64,000 nucleotides of DNA from Mytilus edulis (Eukaryota; Mollusca; Bivalvia; Mytilida; Mytilidae): assembly GCF_963676685.1 (NCBI RefSeq), contig NC_092349.1, forward strand, positions 82,472,604 to 82,536,603, read 5' to 3'. Shown here piece after piece: positions 1 through 11,183 of the stretch. The notes under the pieces are model-generated. The model was not told the origin of the DNA and made no database searches. It saw only the letters and a list, made by a program, of their open reading frames with translations. The first letter of the stretch is position 1, and the number at the start of each line of letters is the position of its first letter. A program made the position numbers and the translations under genes.

Positions 1-1
1 G

Positions 2-505
2 TTAGCAATATCCTTTAACTCTACTTTCCGCTATATAGATGACGTTCTTTCACTAAACAATTCAAAATTTGGTGACTATGTGGATCGCATCTATCCCATC
101 GAATTGGAGATAAAGGATACTACAGATACAGTTAAGTCGGCTTCATATCTTGACTTACATCTAGAAATTGACAATGAGGGTCGGTTGAAGACAAAACTTT
201 ACGACAAAAGAGATGATTTCAGCTTTCCAATTGTGAACTTTCCATTTCTAAGTAGCAACATTCCAGCAGCACCTGCATACGGGATATATATCTCCCAATT
301 TATACGATATTCCCGTGCTTGCATTTCCTATCATGATTTTCTTGATAGAGGGTTACTGCTCACAAGGAAGCTATTAAACCAAGAGTTCCAAATGGTGAAG
401 TTGAAATCATCCCTTCGTAAATGTTACGGACGACATCACGAGTTGGTTGACCGTTATGGAATAACCGTTTCACAAATGATATCGGATATGTTCCTTACGT
501 CGTAA
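2..505 (+). CDS. Reverse transcriptase C-terminal fragment of a retroelement (Penelope-like?), cut by window edge
   Basis: The frame is open from base 2 to a TAA at 503-505 and has no start, because the element runs off the left edge. At bases 29-46 it reads R-Y-I-D-D-V, the Y-x-D-D catalytic box (motif C) of a reverse transcriptase. After it come Y-L-D-L-H-L-E-I, K-L-Y-D-K-R-D-D and I-R-Y-S-R-A-C blocks and a basic tail K-L-K-S-S-L-R-K-C-Y-G-R-H-H. I recognise this block order from a very common bivalve retroelement and think it is Penelope-like, but the fingers and palm N-terminal part and any endonuclease lie outside the window, so the clade is not proven. No frameshift is visible in the 167 codons, so this is the youngest of the three copies here. 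Confidence 0.75.
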   Translation, partial: LAISFNSTFRYIDDVLSLNNSKFGDYVDRIYPIELEIKDTTDTVKSASYLDLHLEIDNEGRLKTKLYDKRDDFSFPIVNFPFLSSNIPAAPAYGIYISQFIRYSRACISYHDFLDRGLLLTRKLLNQEFQMVKLKSSLRKCYGRHHELVDRYGITVSQMISDMFLTS

Positions 506-830
506 CTACAATCCCCTTCCCTTTCATGAATTTGACCTACCGAATTAGACTATTTACCGGATTTGTAATCACATAAGCAACACGACGGGTGCCGCATGTG
601 GAGCAGGATCTGCTTACCATTCCGGAGCACCTGAGATCACCCCTAGTTTTTGGTGGGGTTCGTGTTGTTTATTCTTTAGTTTTCTATGTTGTGTCATGTG
701 TACTATTGTTTTTCTGTTTGTCTTTTTCATTTTTAGCCATGGCGTTGTCAGTTTGTTTTAGATTTACGAGTTTGACTGTCCCTTTGGTGTCTTTCGTCCC
801 TCTTTTAATATAGTGACGACTGCTTGAATC
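506..830 (+). mobile_element. 3' tail of the left-edge retroelement copy
   Basis: After the stop codon the element continues through CACGACGGGTGCCGCATGTG, a spurious reading frame starting with P-H-V-E-Q-D-L-L-T, and GGCGTTGTCAGTTTG before it loses similarity near 820. The same order of blocks recurs in the two copies to the right and, inverted, at 53930-54780, which is how the extent was set. Confidence 0.6.
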
Positions 831-904
831 TTTTCGAGAAAGAAAAACAGTTTTTATTGAAAAAGAGTTTGACTTCATACAGGAGTTTCTTGTGAAGTAA
901 GACA

Positions 905-1545
905 AGAAGTTAGAAGTATCCTTTAAGTTTTCTTTCCGCTGTATATATAATGTTCTCTCACTAAATGATTCAAAATTATGTGACTATGTTGAACACATCT
1001 TTCTCATCAAAATTGAGATAACAGATACAATTGAGTATGTCTCATTTCTTGACTGACATCCAGAAATTGACAATGGAGTCAGATGGAAACTAATCTATAA
1101 TATCTTCTCACAAGATAGTTATAAGTATTCAACAAAGAGTTCCAAATGGCGAATTTGAAATTTTACGGAGTTGTTATGGAATATCCGTTTCAGAGATTAT
1201 GGCGGATATGTTCTTCATGCATGTCGTAATTACATTCCAGTCACCTTTTCTCTAGTGTGACAAACCGAATTAGACGTATTACTGGTTGAGTACCTACTTG
1301 TGCAACACGACGCATGCCACTTGTTGAACAGGATCTACTTATTCTAACGGAGCACCTGAATTCACGTCCTGTTTTAAGTTGGGTTCAGGTTGCCCATTCT
1401 TTAGTTGACTATATTGTGTTTTGTGTACTATTTATTGTCGGTTGGTCTTTTTCTTTTATAGACAATGGCGTTGTCAGTTCATTTTCAACTCGAGTTTAAA
1501 TGTCCCTCTGGTATCCTTCGTCTATCTTTTGAGGAAATGAATGAT
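905..1545 (+). pseudogene. Second, decayed copy of the same retroelement
   Basis: The stretch from GTTAGAAGTATCCTTTAAG repeats bases 1-830 in order: the former R-Y-I-D-D-V region is now interrupted, CTTGACTGACATCCAGAAAT holds a TGA where copy 1 has L-D-L-H, and the middle of the coding part is deleted. The tail (CAACACGACGCATGCCACTT, then GGCGTTGTCAGTTC) is kept. Same orientation and almost no spacer relative to copy 1. Confidence 0.65.
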
Positions 1546-1554
1546 ACGATATCA

Positions 1555-1960
1555 TAGAGTTTGTAGTACCTTTCATGATGTTAGCGAATTCTGATTACAA
1601 GGAAGCTATTAAATCAGGAGTTCCATGTCGTGAAGAAGAAATCAACTCTTCGCAAATTGAACGAACGGCTTCACGAGTTGATTGACCACTATCAAATACG
1701 ATCTGTTGCACGGACAACGACGTATTTGTTCCAATTGTTGTTACCATATCCCATCGTCTGATCCTGTTATGTAACCTACCGAATAAACATTATCATTGGA
1801 TGTGAACTCACATGAGCAACACGATAGGTCGCACGTGTGAGGCAGAATCTGTTTACCCTTTCTGAGCACCTGCAATCATCACCGGTTTTTGCTGAGGTTT
1901 TAGTGGCTCAGTCTTCATTTATCTATGTGTTTATATGGTGTGTTCACTTCGGCCACTTGT
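1555..1960 (+). pseudogene. Third, shortest decayed copy of the retroelement
   Basis: Only the last part of the coding region (from about AAGGAAGCTATTAAATCAGG) and the tail (GAGCAACACGATAGGTCGCA, then GAGCACCTGCAATCATCACC) remain. The frame is broken several times. Similarity to copies 1 and 2 fades by about 1950. Confidence 0.6.
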
Positions 1961-2224
1961 ACCTCTTGAAATTTGATACAAAAGATAAAGGCACTACCCA
2001 TGTGTTAATCTCAAAATGGTCACATTTCGAATTTTCTCTGGAGTTGCACTCATTGTTTTATAGTCGTAATGTGCCAAATTGTTGCTTACATCCTTTTCTG
2101 TAGGGTTTTGGTGAATAGTTATTTCATTTGCAATCATACAACATCTCCTTACTCATATGCATTAAGTAAGTAGAAAATAGCATGTGCACTTAACACAAGA
2201 TCAAAATTAAATGAAAATTAACTA

Positions 2225-2930
2225 GCAAATGTATCAAAAATACTAAACGACGACATAACTATGCAGCCATAGATTACTTAAGAGACATTGTATTTTTCAG
2301 ATTAAACCTGCCAGACAGACATGTACAACTCACAATCATTCCATACACAAAGTATAGTCGACATATTACTTAAAGTATTCAAAAAAAAGATCAAAACACA
2401 ACTTACTATAAACCAATGAACTGTGAAAATCGAGATATGGTGAGATGATACCGGCCAGACACACATGTAGATTTTGCAATCATTACGTACATCAAATCAA
2501 GTAGGCCTATTACTAAAGTACTATAAAAAAAAAACACACACTGAAAAAAGAACATAGAGCAATGAACCATAAAAATGAGGTTAATGTCAGATAATACCAG
2601 CCAGAGATACAAGTTCATCTTCCCATCACTCAATGCGCCAAATATAATTTACTCACTGCTTATAGTATCTCAAGAAAACGGACCTTATCACTTAAGTGAT
2701 CCATGAAATGAGGTCGAGGTCAGATGAACTCTGTCTCAGGGACAGACGGAAACTTAATAATATAACGTGTCTATATATAATATATGACGCATTGGTGTCT
2801 TCTATCTTCTGAAATAAAGGTAAAAACAAAGTTTCAGCCAGAGCTGCAGCCACTGCCTGAAAGTCACCCCAATGTTTTGCAATGTGTGCCGTGTCGCGCA
2901 CACTGTAACTTTTATCGCAGGCAAGACAGC
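2225..2930 (-). repeat. Decayed copy of a hairpin-ended element with ~145-bp internal repeats
   Basis: Several worn units carry the phrases ATGAAAATGAGGTCA-like, CCAGACAGACATGTACA and CATTCCATACACAAAGTATA, which also build the array at 8020-9130. The higher-coordinate end (2690-2920) matches the leader of that array. No host gene is seen here. Confidence 0.6.
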
Positions 2931-2939
2931 ACTAAAAGA

Positions 2940-3525
2940 TTTTATAACAAGTAAAACTTAGACCAACTGCTTACTAATAATACCCCTGCTTAAGGACTTT
3001 TGTTAACAGGAAGTTGATGAGTAATAAAATTTGGAACTTATCACAGAGTAAAGAATGTTTTCATGAAGCCAGGTTACAAATTTCAGGAGGCTCTTTATAT
3101 GTGTAGTTACATAGAAAAGTAGATTAAACTGTCATTAATGGTCATTATGTATTAGAATAGTCTAAGATAGAGAAGTTGATAAACAATGAATCTTATAACG
3201 CATAATTACCCATGCTCACATGATACCTGATAACAATTTCAGAAAAATCTTTTCAGTTTTCCCTAGGAAAATGCAACGAAATTTCAACATTACAGGAAGT
3301 AAAGAGTTTGGGAAAATAGATCAGAAGGTATTACAGTTTCAAAAGACTGAATACATATTTCAGGGAGCTTTCGTCTGTTGTTTTTTAGAAAAAGTTAGAA
3401 CTTCATTGGACAAATAGATATACAGACGACAACGACAGATGCCATGATGGAAGACCAACAACGGACACCATGTGATGAGAAAAGCTCACTTGGCCCTTTC
3501 GACCAGGTGAGTTAAAAAAGACAGG
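2940..3525 (+). repeat. Two adjoining repeat fragments
   Basis: Bases 2950-3060 (ATAATACCCCTGCTTAAGG, TTAACAGGAAGTTGATGAG) match one end of the short element at 42731-43057. Bases 3440-3525 end in AAAAGCTCACTTGGCCCTTT and GACCAGGTGAGTTAAAAA, the 3' hairpin terminus of the family at 29926 and 44925. Nothing protein-coding is supported. Confidence 0.5.
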
Positions 3526-4976
3526 AAAACTTATTTGCCAGACTGGCAGATAGACAGACAAATGGGGAGTGCAAAACTAAAGTTCCCTTCAACTTTGTCA
3601 GTAGGGGACTCAAAACATGAAAAGACAATTGTTGCTTATTAAAAATGCTACTAATAACAAAGGTTCATACAATCTGATACCAACAAACTGTTTTGTACAT
3701 TTTTTTTTATAATTTAATGTTAAAATGTGTACTCATCACCTCAACGACATAGAGTACATTGTAACATTTGAAATAACATAAGTAACAATGTATCATAAAA
3801 TTTTATAAATGTTAACAACAGTATTGTACCTGCAACATGTGTAAAAATATTGTACACAAAAACTGTAGAAAATTCAGGAAAATCTTATTTTGACTCAAAA
3901 TGGAGTTGGCATAAAAAGCTATATCTATAGTATAAGAATTATTAACTGAAATAAATTTAGCGATAAATAATTGATAAAATACTTGCCAATGCAGAATTTT
4001 TCTCACCTAGACAGAATGTGAGATAAATTACCCAATCAGTTCTCTATACATACACTGAAAAAAATGTATATCTTAAAACATACAATTTTTATCATTTGTT
4101 TAAAAAATTTGGAGGACAAGATTTTTTTATTTTCCTACTCCTTATTCTATAAAATTCCATCTGTGGATAAAGAAATTATCGTTAAGATATAAATAAATAT
4201 ACAAATATAAAAACAATGAAAGATCAAAATAAGCATGATAAGTAAAAGGCATAACAAAAACATTCTCTTAGATATTCTCCAAGATGAAATGATATTGCAA
4301 TTGTACAGATTATATTAGAGCAAATAACATTTCATAATAATATTATACATAGACAAGCAGCTAAATTAAAAAGATCTCATACTTTTAATGACTCTTATTT
4401 TCATAAAAAAAAACTTAATTTAGTTGTAACCCTTTCCAACTAGGAGTGTAAATATATCATATTGGTCAAAAATGTCTAAAACAGCCACACTTCCTGATGT
4501 TGGCTGTGTAACTGAAATTTTAAAACTAAGACATGCATGTGTGATGATCTGGGTGTGGTTTAAAGAACTAAGAATAATGAGTACAAAAAATTAAAAACAG
4601 AGAATAATGTGAATTAAATATCAAGAATTGAGATTAGGATGCAAAAAAGATATAGAAAAATGGACTACAAAAATAACAATTTCATAATAGAAGCACCCCA
4701 TCCAGTCCCTAATGTATAACATCATGTTTATAATTAGACAATGCCTTCCTCAGTTCTGAAGCATGAATTGAGTTTAAGCAAAAAATCAGATTTCTACTTC
4801 CTGCAAAATGAACAGAATTGTTTGTTTTTTTTCAAATATAGTTATGGAACTGCTTCTTTCTTCCACTCTGTAATCTCTATCCTTGAATTTTAAGATAACA
4901 ATTTTCCAAAATGTACAGAATTGTTTAATTTTTCAAACATATTCATAAAACTGCTTCTTCCACTCTGTAATTTCTA
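3526..4976. other. AT-rich stretch, 3' flank and probable 3' UTR of the BTB exon
   Basis: No exon-like frame with splice sites was found. On the minus strand this is downstream of the BTB stop codon; AATAAA-type signals occur near 4130. A short duplication gives two copies of the segment around CTGCTTCTTxCACTCTGTAAT (4850-4980). Confidence 0.3.
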
Positions 4977-6168
4977 TCATGTCATTGGTTCCTCCTTTAC
5001 TGTAACACTGCCCAATCCTTCGTAACTTTCTGTTTCTAACTCTAATCCTAATTCAGGCCTCTTTTGCCAATAGTCATCATCACATGGCTCTGTTTTTATC
5101 ACTATATCTGGGACATAATGACTGTGTGAACTTTCTGATTCTAAATTCATTGTTTTAGATTCATAATCACTGTGAATATTTTCCGATTCCATGTCTACGT
5201 TTTCCACTTTTACAACGACATCAGATATATTATCTACAGTGTGACCTTCGGACACTAATGTTATGTCACAATTTGTTTTAAATTTAAGTTTGTTGGTGTT
5301 ATCTTCTTCAAGGTAATCATTGTTCAACATAGTCTGTGTGTCATTTTCTTGACTGATGTTAAACATGGGGCTAGCATTCTCAGTGTTTGTATAGGAATGT
5401 TCCACAGATATATCTTCCTGTTCTGTCTTTACACAAATCTGCTCCTCTGTTACTATTAAACTAGGTACTGTAGATTTTACCATCACATTGCCTATTGGGT
5501 ATTCCTCTTGTGAAATGTCAAAGCTTCTTTTTTGTTTACTTTTAAGTTTTGAATTAGCGTTACTGTTCATACCAACATCTTTAAACAGTTTTTCATTCTT
5601 TTCAATAATGTCTCTAAGTTTTTCAGAAAGCCTTTTCGGTGCAGTGACAAATCGGTTTGATTTTAAATAACTTAAATTAGCATTCTCTTCTACATGTTCT
5701 ATGGAATCTGATTTCTTAGCACCAAGTAAACTGACTGTATAGTTACCTATAGGAGGAAACGATGCAAAACAATGTTTTAAAAGATTTTGGGCATTCAATT
5801 TCAACACGCCACAAAGATTATTAAATTTACTGACAAGTGGTCGAGGAATCATAATTTCACCGGTATAAAGATACCTTATCAACGATTCTAAAACGGGAAA
5901 AGGATAGAGTGTAAAGTCAATGACCTGTGGATTACAGGTGGCTGATTGAGGACCGGATAACAAGTTATGGAAATATGGGCTCCCACTGGCCAGGAGGACA
6001 AGTTTGTGAGCATTAATGTAGGAGTTATCTGCCCCTTTCAGCAGCACATCACATAACTGTTTCTCTTGTTGCATTGCAAAGAAATTACTTCTAAGGCTAT
6101 CTACATAGCCTGGATCTTGAGTAACGACTAACATCTGATCAGGTTTATCACCTGGTCCGCTCTTTGAA
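4977..6168 (-). CDS. BTB/POZ domain exon with SUMO-motif-rich acidic tail
   Basis: The frame gives 385 residues from the ATG at 6134, but it stays open upstream for 11 more codons (S-K-S-G-P-G-D-K-P-D-Q) to a good acceptor, TTTATTTCAG, at 6169, so the ATG may be internal. Residues about 10-120 form a BTB/POZ domain: L-C-D-V-L-L, A-H-K-L-V-L-L-A-S-G-S-P-Y-F, then I-R-Y-L-Y-T-G-E-I. BTB domains dimerise and recruit corepressors or cullin-3. No zinc finger, BACK or Kelch repeat follows. Instead there is a serine- and acid-rich tail to the stop with four psi-K-x-E sites: VKTE, VKVE, IKTE, VKEE. This suggests a nuclear regulator, by inference only. Upstream context allows it to be the last exon of the THAP gene; otherwise it is a stand-alone BTB gene with an unseen 5' exon. 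Confidence 0.8.
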
Positions 6169-6467
6169 CTGAAATAAAGTATAATTAGTTTGAGAATAAA
6201 GCATTCAGAAATATTATATTTACCAAAGAACAGAAATTTAGCACAAATCTAAATACATGTCAATTTTAAGTTAAATATGTGTGAATTGAAGTACCTCTGA
6301 TCAGTTGTTACTAGAGTAACTGAATCAGACCAATTTGTTAGGTTTTAAACAGTTAAAACAGACTGTCAATTTAGTCTTTTTTTGGCAGGATGATATCCTG
6401 AATACGAAGATACAGCTGAAGGTAAATTTCAAATTATTCAACACTGTAAATATACATTATGTGAGAG

Positions 6468-6739
6468 TTACAGCACATTGCATTGAGTGTGAAGGCAAAG
6501 GTAAAATCTTTGATTAGCTTGCTTGTTAGCTGTCTGCAGTGAAGTCATTAGGTTATGTATACTACCCTCCTTTCGAAGTAGTCTAGTCATACAGACATAT
6601 AAATTGTTTATTTGTCGGACTAGTCTACTATTAAAGGAGGGTAGTTTACCTAACTTAATAATGAATTCACTGTTCAGCTAGCAATCAGGACAACCAAAGA
6701 TGTAACCTGTAACTACACACTCAATGCATTCTGCTGTAA
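6468..6739. mobile_element. Foldback (palindromic) element, ~272 bp
   Basis: The two halves are inverted copies: TTACAGCA..TGCATTGAGTGT at the left meets ACACTCAATGCA..TGCTGTAA at the right, and the centre repeats ACTACCCTCCTTT against AAAGGAGGGTAGT. Arms are about 130 bases with scattered mismatches. It sits just upstream of the BTB exon, in the predicted intron. Confidence 0.7.
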
Positions 6740-7381
6740 AAAGCCTGTAATGCCTTAAAAAAATTAACTCTGCAACATTCTGTATCATATGTGCCTGACC
6801 CAGAGCCTGTTATTCAGTGGTTTTTGTCTGTTGCTGTGATATATTATTGTTTTTCGTTCATAGTTTTCAGCATATTTTGGCAATCATACCACATCTTCTT
6901 TTTATATGAAATGTTTACTTAAACGTTAAAACAAATTTTTGGCATGGAAAGAGGAACAAAATTAAGTTAATAAGTTTCAAAATTCTTTGAATTATAGTGA
7001 ACTTTCTCAAAAGTGGATATTTGCTGTACACATACAGTTTATGAATATAGTATAAAGCTAAAGTATAATAGCATTAATTTAGGACATACATGTAGTAACC
7101 TATTTCTGCCTTGAATATGACTTTATCAATAAGCTTAAAGCAGTTAAAACTCACAACAGAAACAGATGAGGAACTTATTTTTTCTCATTGAAGGCTGTAC
7201 AGTGACCTATAATTGCTTATATGAACTCCTGTGGATAATATCAATGGCAATCAGATCAAATCTCCTTATTTTATATATATTAAATATCATGTATGGTCAG
7301 ATCATCATACAAGTTAAGCAGGACAAAAGTTATATCTTCAAATCTTACAAGGAACATATAAAATAACATATAAAATCTTAC
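6740..7381. other. Intron sequence, no gene seen
   Basis: AT-rich. Short pieces of dispersed mussel repeats are visible (CAATCATACCACATCTTCTT at 6881; GGCTGTACAGTGACCTATAA at 7193). Confidence 0.3.
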
Positions 7382-7437
7382 CCCAAAACCTGCTGAATTT
7401 TAATAGTCTGTGTCTGATTGATAAGTGAATTACCAAG
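7382..7437 (-). CDS. Putative 56-base exon joining the THAP gene to the BTB exon
   Basis: On the minus strand TTGATTTTTGTAG is followed by an open stretch reading L-G-N-S-L-I-N-Q-T-Q-T-I-K-I-Q-Q-V-L-G and the donor GGG|GTAAGA. It enters in phase 0 and leaves in phase 2, exactly what the BTB exon acceptor at 6169 requires, and the product would run on as S-K-S-G-P-G-D-K-P-D-Q. Support is limited to splice consensus and phase; the peptide has no recognisable domain. If the BTB gene is separate, this could still be its upstream exon. Confidence 0.4.
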
Positions 7438-8019
7438 CTACAAAAATCAACAATACAGGAAATTCTTTACATAGAAGCCATTATACATGTATAAACAAAT
7501 ATGTATATGTTTACCTTATACTCTTTTCTTTTGATTTATCTGTAATTAAGTTCAATAAAAACAAAGAACTTCCAAAAATCAAAAACTTTACATGGGTAAA
7601 AGTTTTGAATTTCTACAAAGACACTTTCAACAAGCCAGGTATTAGGAATGTTTTCAAAATGAAATTTCCCCATTTATGTTATATATCAACTTGATCTATA
7701 TCTTTACTTATTTTAAATATAAATCAATTTGAAACATTCAAAAAGCGTAAAACCTGATGGAAAATTTGATTGAAATCTTCTCTCATGTGTTTAATTAATG
7801 TGATGGTGACCTATTTTTGTATGGGCATCATTTCTTTTCTAGATCAATGGTCAATTGATGAGTCCTACTACTGTAAACCAAATCATTTTGGCAAGTGATC
7901 TATTTTCACAATTTTTGCGACTTAAACAAGAGTGCACACACAGAAATGTCTCGCCTTCTTTACTAATCATTGATATAATGTTGATACTCCTAAATCTAAA
8001 GCTTTATTACAACTGTCAC
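7438..8019. other. Intron sequence, no gene seen
   Basis: AT-rich, no exon with matching splice phase found on either strand. Confidence 0.3.
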
Positions 8020-9130
8020 ATAGACTTAACATGAACCATGAAAATGGGATCAAGGACAGTTGAACCATATGCCAGGCAGACATGTACAGCTAACAATGCT
8101 TCCATACAACAAATATAGTTGACCTATTGCTTATAGTTTAAGAAAACAGACCAAAACACAAAAACTTAACACTGAGCAATGAACCTTGAAAACCAGGTCA
8201 AGGTCAAATAAAACCTGCACGACTGACATATAGATCATAAAATATTTCCATACACAAAATATAGTTGACCTATGACATATAGTATTAGATAAAAAGACCA
8301 AAACTCAAAAACTTAACTTTGACCACTGAACCATGAAAATGAGGTCAAGGTCAGATGACATCTGCCCGCTAGACATGTACAACTTACAATCATTCCATAC
8401 AACAAATATAGTAAACCTATTGCATAAAGTATGAAAAACAGACCAAAACACAAAAACTTAACTATAACCACTGAACCATGAAAATGAGGTCAAGGTCAGA
8501 TGACATCTGCCCGCTAGACTTGTACACCTTACAATCATTCCATACAACAAATATAGTAGACCTATTGCATAAAGTATGAGAAAAACAGACCGAAACACAA
8601 AAACTTAACTATAACCACTGAACCATGAAAATGAGGTCAAGGTCAGATGACACCTGCCAGTTGGACATGTATACCTTACAGTCCTTCCATACACTGAATA
8701 TACTAGACCTATTGCTTATAGTATCTGAGATATGGACTTGACCACCAAAACTTAACCTTGTTCACTGATCCATGAAATGAGGTTGAGGTCAAGTGAAAAC
8801 TGTCTGACGGGCATGAGGACCTTGCAAGGTACGCACATACTAAATATAGTTATCCTATTACTTACAGTAAGAGAGAATTTAACATTGCAAAAATTCTGAA
8901 CTTTTTTTTCAAGTGGTCACTGAACCATGAAAATGAGGTCAAGGACAATGGACATGTGACTGACGGAAACTTCGTAACATGAGGCATCTATATACAAAAT
9001 ATGAAGCATCCAGGTCTTCCACCTTCTAAAATATATAGCTTTTAAGAAGTGAGCTAAGACCGCCGCCGCCGCCGGATCACTATCCCTATGTCGAGCTTTC
9101 TGCAACAAAAGTTGCAGGCTCGACAAAAAC
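8020..9130 (-). repeat. Hairpin-ended element with seven ~145-bp tandem units
   Basis: The phrase CCATGAAAATGAGGTCAAGG or a variant recurs near 8034, 8180, 8330, 8474, 8619, 8767 and 8923, a spacing of about 145. The high-coordinate end (5' on the minus strand) closes with a strong stem: 9090-9124 reads GTCGAGC..CTGCAAC-AAAA-GTTGCAG-GCTCGAC, next to a (GCC)n run at 9061-9074. The copy at 2225-2930 shares this architecture. Frames through it are by-products of the repeat. Confidence 0.7.
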
Positions 9131-9600
9131 TATGCAATTATATATAGTCGTGAATATTTAAAACTTCGATCATCCTTAAATAAATACAGCATGAAAATCA
9201 AAAAAATAAATACTTATGAAGTGGCTAGACGCCCCAAATGAGGGGGCTGATAGATTAATTTCTCCTTTGTGACGGTGGATATCTGCTTTCCATGATTCAT
9301 TTTTCATTTTTCATGGATTTATTATCTGTGACTGGTGATTAGGGTATTTTTCATGACTTGTTTTCAATTCAATTTGATAAACTTGCTCCATGTTAAAGGT
9401 TTTTTGGGAACAGCGATTGAAGGTGTTCAACTGTTGCTTTTCGTGAACAGTTTTATTGTATTTCCTATGAAGTGTGATCAGCAAATTTAACATTTCGTGA
9501 ACTGTAATGAAAACCCCCCATCAACCCCCTCCCAAATGGGGAAAAAGTATAAAGAAAAATAAGTTAGTTTACAGTATTGTTGTTGTATCTTCTCTACTAC
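9131..9600. other. Intron sequence with a decayed repeat
   Basis: Contains TTCATTTTTCATGGATT-type remnants related to the MITE family at 27637. The low-coordinate continuation of the next exon's frame stops at 9487 and looks intronic (poly-C and poly-A runs). Confidence 0.3.
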
Positions 9601-9786
9601 CTGTGTATCCACTGATCCTGGATTTATGTCTGAAGTAGGATGCTGTGGCTCTACTGTGGTTGTAGTATCAAATTTTGTTGTCACATGATTACTGGTGACA
9701 GATAGTTGAAGCTCTGTAACTGGTGAAGGAATGTTGGCTTCTCCTTTCATATCTAATTCTTTCAGCAGCATGTCATCATAATGAGT
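9601..9786 (-). CDS. Linker exon of the THAP gene (62 codons)
   Basis: Acceptor ATATTTGCAG precedes ACT at 9786; the frame reads T-H-Y-D-D-M-L-L-K-E-L-D-M-K-G-E and then a Ser/Thr/Val-rich stretch with no fold I recognise. Two donors are possible: CAG|GTAGTA ending at 9601 (phase 0, chosen because it matches the next two exons) and ACT|GTAAAC ending at 9573 (phase 1, closer to consensus at some positions). The incoming phase 0 matches the preceding exon's AGG|GTAGGA. Confidence 0.55.
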
Positions 9787-9823
9787 CTGCAAATATAAAT
9801 GGTTCTTTACTAGTACATAGAAA

Positions 9824-9998
9824 TTTTTCTCCTATTTATCCTCTTATTTACAGTTAAATTCTCTAAGTACATGTAAACAAATTTTTCTCCTATTTATCCT
9901 CTTATTTACAGTTAAATTCTCTAAGTACATGTAAACAAATTTTTCTCCTATTTATCCTCTTATTTACAGTTAAATTCACTAAGTACATGAAAACTAGT
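9824..9998. repeat. 58-bp tandem triplication
   Basis: TTTTTCTCCTATTTATCCTC begins at 9824, 9882 and 9940, followed each time by TTATTTACAGTTAAATTC. It lies in the intron beside the acceptor of the 9786 exon and contains extra ACAG acceptor-like steps only on the plus strand, so it should not affect splicing of the minus-strand gene. Confidence 0.85.
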
Positions 9999-10130
9999 AC
10001 TGAAGAAGCTTTATAAAAAAATAATACTTGTGTTTCTCCTCCTGGGTGATTACTTTTAGTTAATGGAATAATGATTTCCAAAATAACAGAAATTGACACA
10101 AAGATTGAGAAGGGATTACTCGTAAATCAG

Positions 10131-10520
10131 AAATTTGTGTGATGTTTTTATTTCTATGGATTCATTTATTTTCATGGGTACCAATTTTCATGGACTGCAG
10201 AAAACTTGCCTTTTCATCATCATAGAGGTGTAATTTCGTGGTTTTGCCAAAGTCTGTATACAACCTGATAGAAAATTTGTAATTCTTTGAACACTTAAAT
10301 TCATGGTTCTCCTGTACCCTTGAAAACCTAGTCCAAATAATTATGACGCCTTGGACGGCTATTTTATAAAAAATTTTGGACGCACTCCTGTGTCAATGAG
10401 GGAACTAAAAAAATCCAAATATAAAAATACCCTCAGAAGACGGCATGATTATCTGGACTATTGAAAACCAAGAAAATTGGTATCCAACATTTGTCCAATG
10501 AATAATAATGAATCCACAGT
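10131..10520. repeat. Decayed remnants of the TACTGTGGATTCAT MITE family
   Basis: TATGGATTCATTTATTTTCA (10156) and AATAATGAATCCACAGTA (10504) match the inverted ends of the intact copy at 27637-27808. The interior is too diverged to define one element. Confidence 0.4.
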
Positions 10521-10900
10521 ATTTCGAAAATTGTAACAATAGGTATTGGAAATATAAAAGTTGCATTTTATTCACTCTGACCAAGGAACTGTTGTGATAA
10601 ATGTGTTCACTGGGGTCCACTCTATGTGCAGACTGTACAGATGGATGCATAAATCAGCATATTTTGGTCTTTCAGGTAAAAAAAATGGGACAAAAAATCT
10701 GTAAAATTGATGCTTTTTGCACCTGATGACCAACTTTGAGGTAAATTCAGGCCCACCTAGCATTATTCATATGGGGCATATTCTCAAAAATTGCGAGAAA
10801 TATGATAAATGCACACACAAATTTCTGAATTTTAAGTATGTAAATTCAATAGAAAGTAAAAAAAAATTTGTCTGATAAACCACATAATTTCAGTTCCTAC

Positions 10901-11183
10901 CCTGCATTTGTTTACATGGTCCTCAATGTATTCCAGTAAGAACAATTTCCCACAAATCTGACATTCACCCCAAGTTTCACTATCGCCTTGGTAATATATT
11001 AAATCTTTATTTATCTCCAAATCATTCTTGGCAGGTTTGATGTAAACACTTCCACAATGCATTTGGAAGAGTAAGTCAACATTACAACTTTCTTCACTAG
11101 AGGCCAGAAATATCAAATTACGACTATTCTCGTCTGCCCAGTACATGATGAATCCACCACCTTCTTGAAGTTTGGGAAATTCC
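10901..11183 (-). CDS. Exon with G2E3-like segment and a C-C-H-C finger
   Basis: Enters after ACATTTCAG in phase 2 and completes AGG-GAA-TTT, reading R-E-F-P-K-L-Q-E-G-G-G-F, then a roughly 45-residue block ending Y-I-K-P-A-K-N-D-L, then C-Q-I-C-(x11)-H-V-N-K-C. I know this order (FPKL.EGGGF, YIRPLQ.DL, C-x2-C..H..C) from the region upstream of the HECT domain in G2/M-specific E3 ligase-like (G2E3-like) invertebrate proteins, where the finger is thought to be a small zinc module. No HECT domain is present in this window, so a ligase function is not claimed. The donor is AGG|GTAGGA, phase 0. The frame continues past it to 10832 but loses sense. Confidence 0.7.

Noticed and set aside
9487-9600. 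Read-through end of the 9786 exon as a natural C-terminus
   Set aside because: The extra residues are low-complexity intron-like sequence and two donors precede them; kept only as a fallback.
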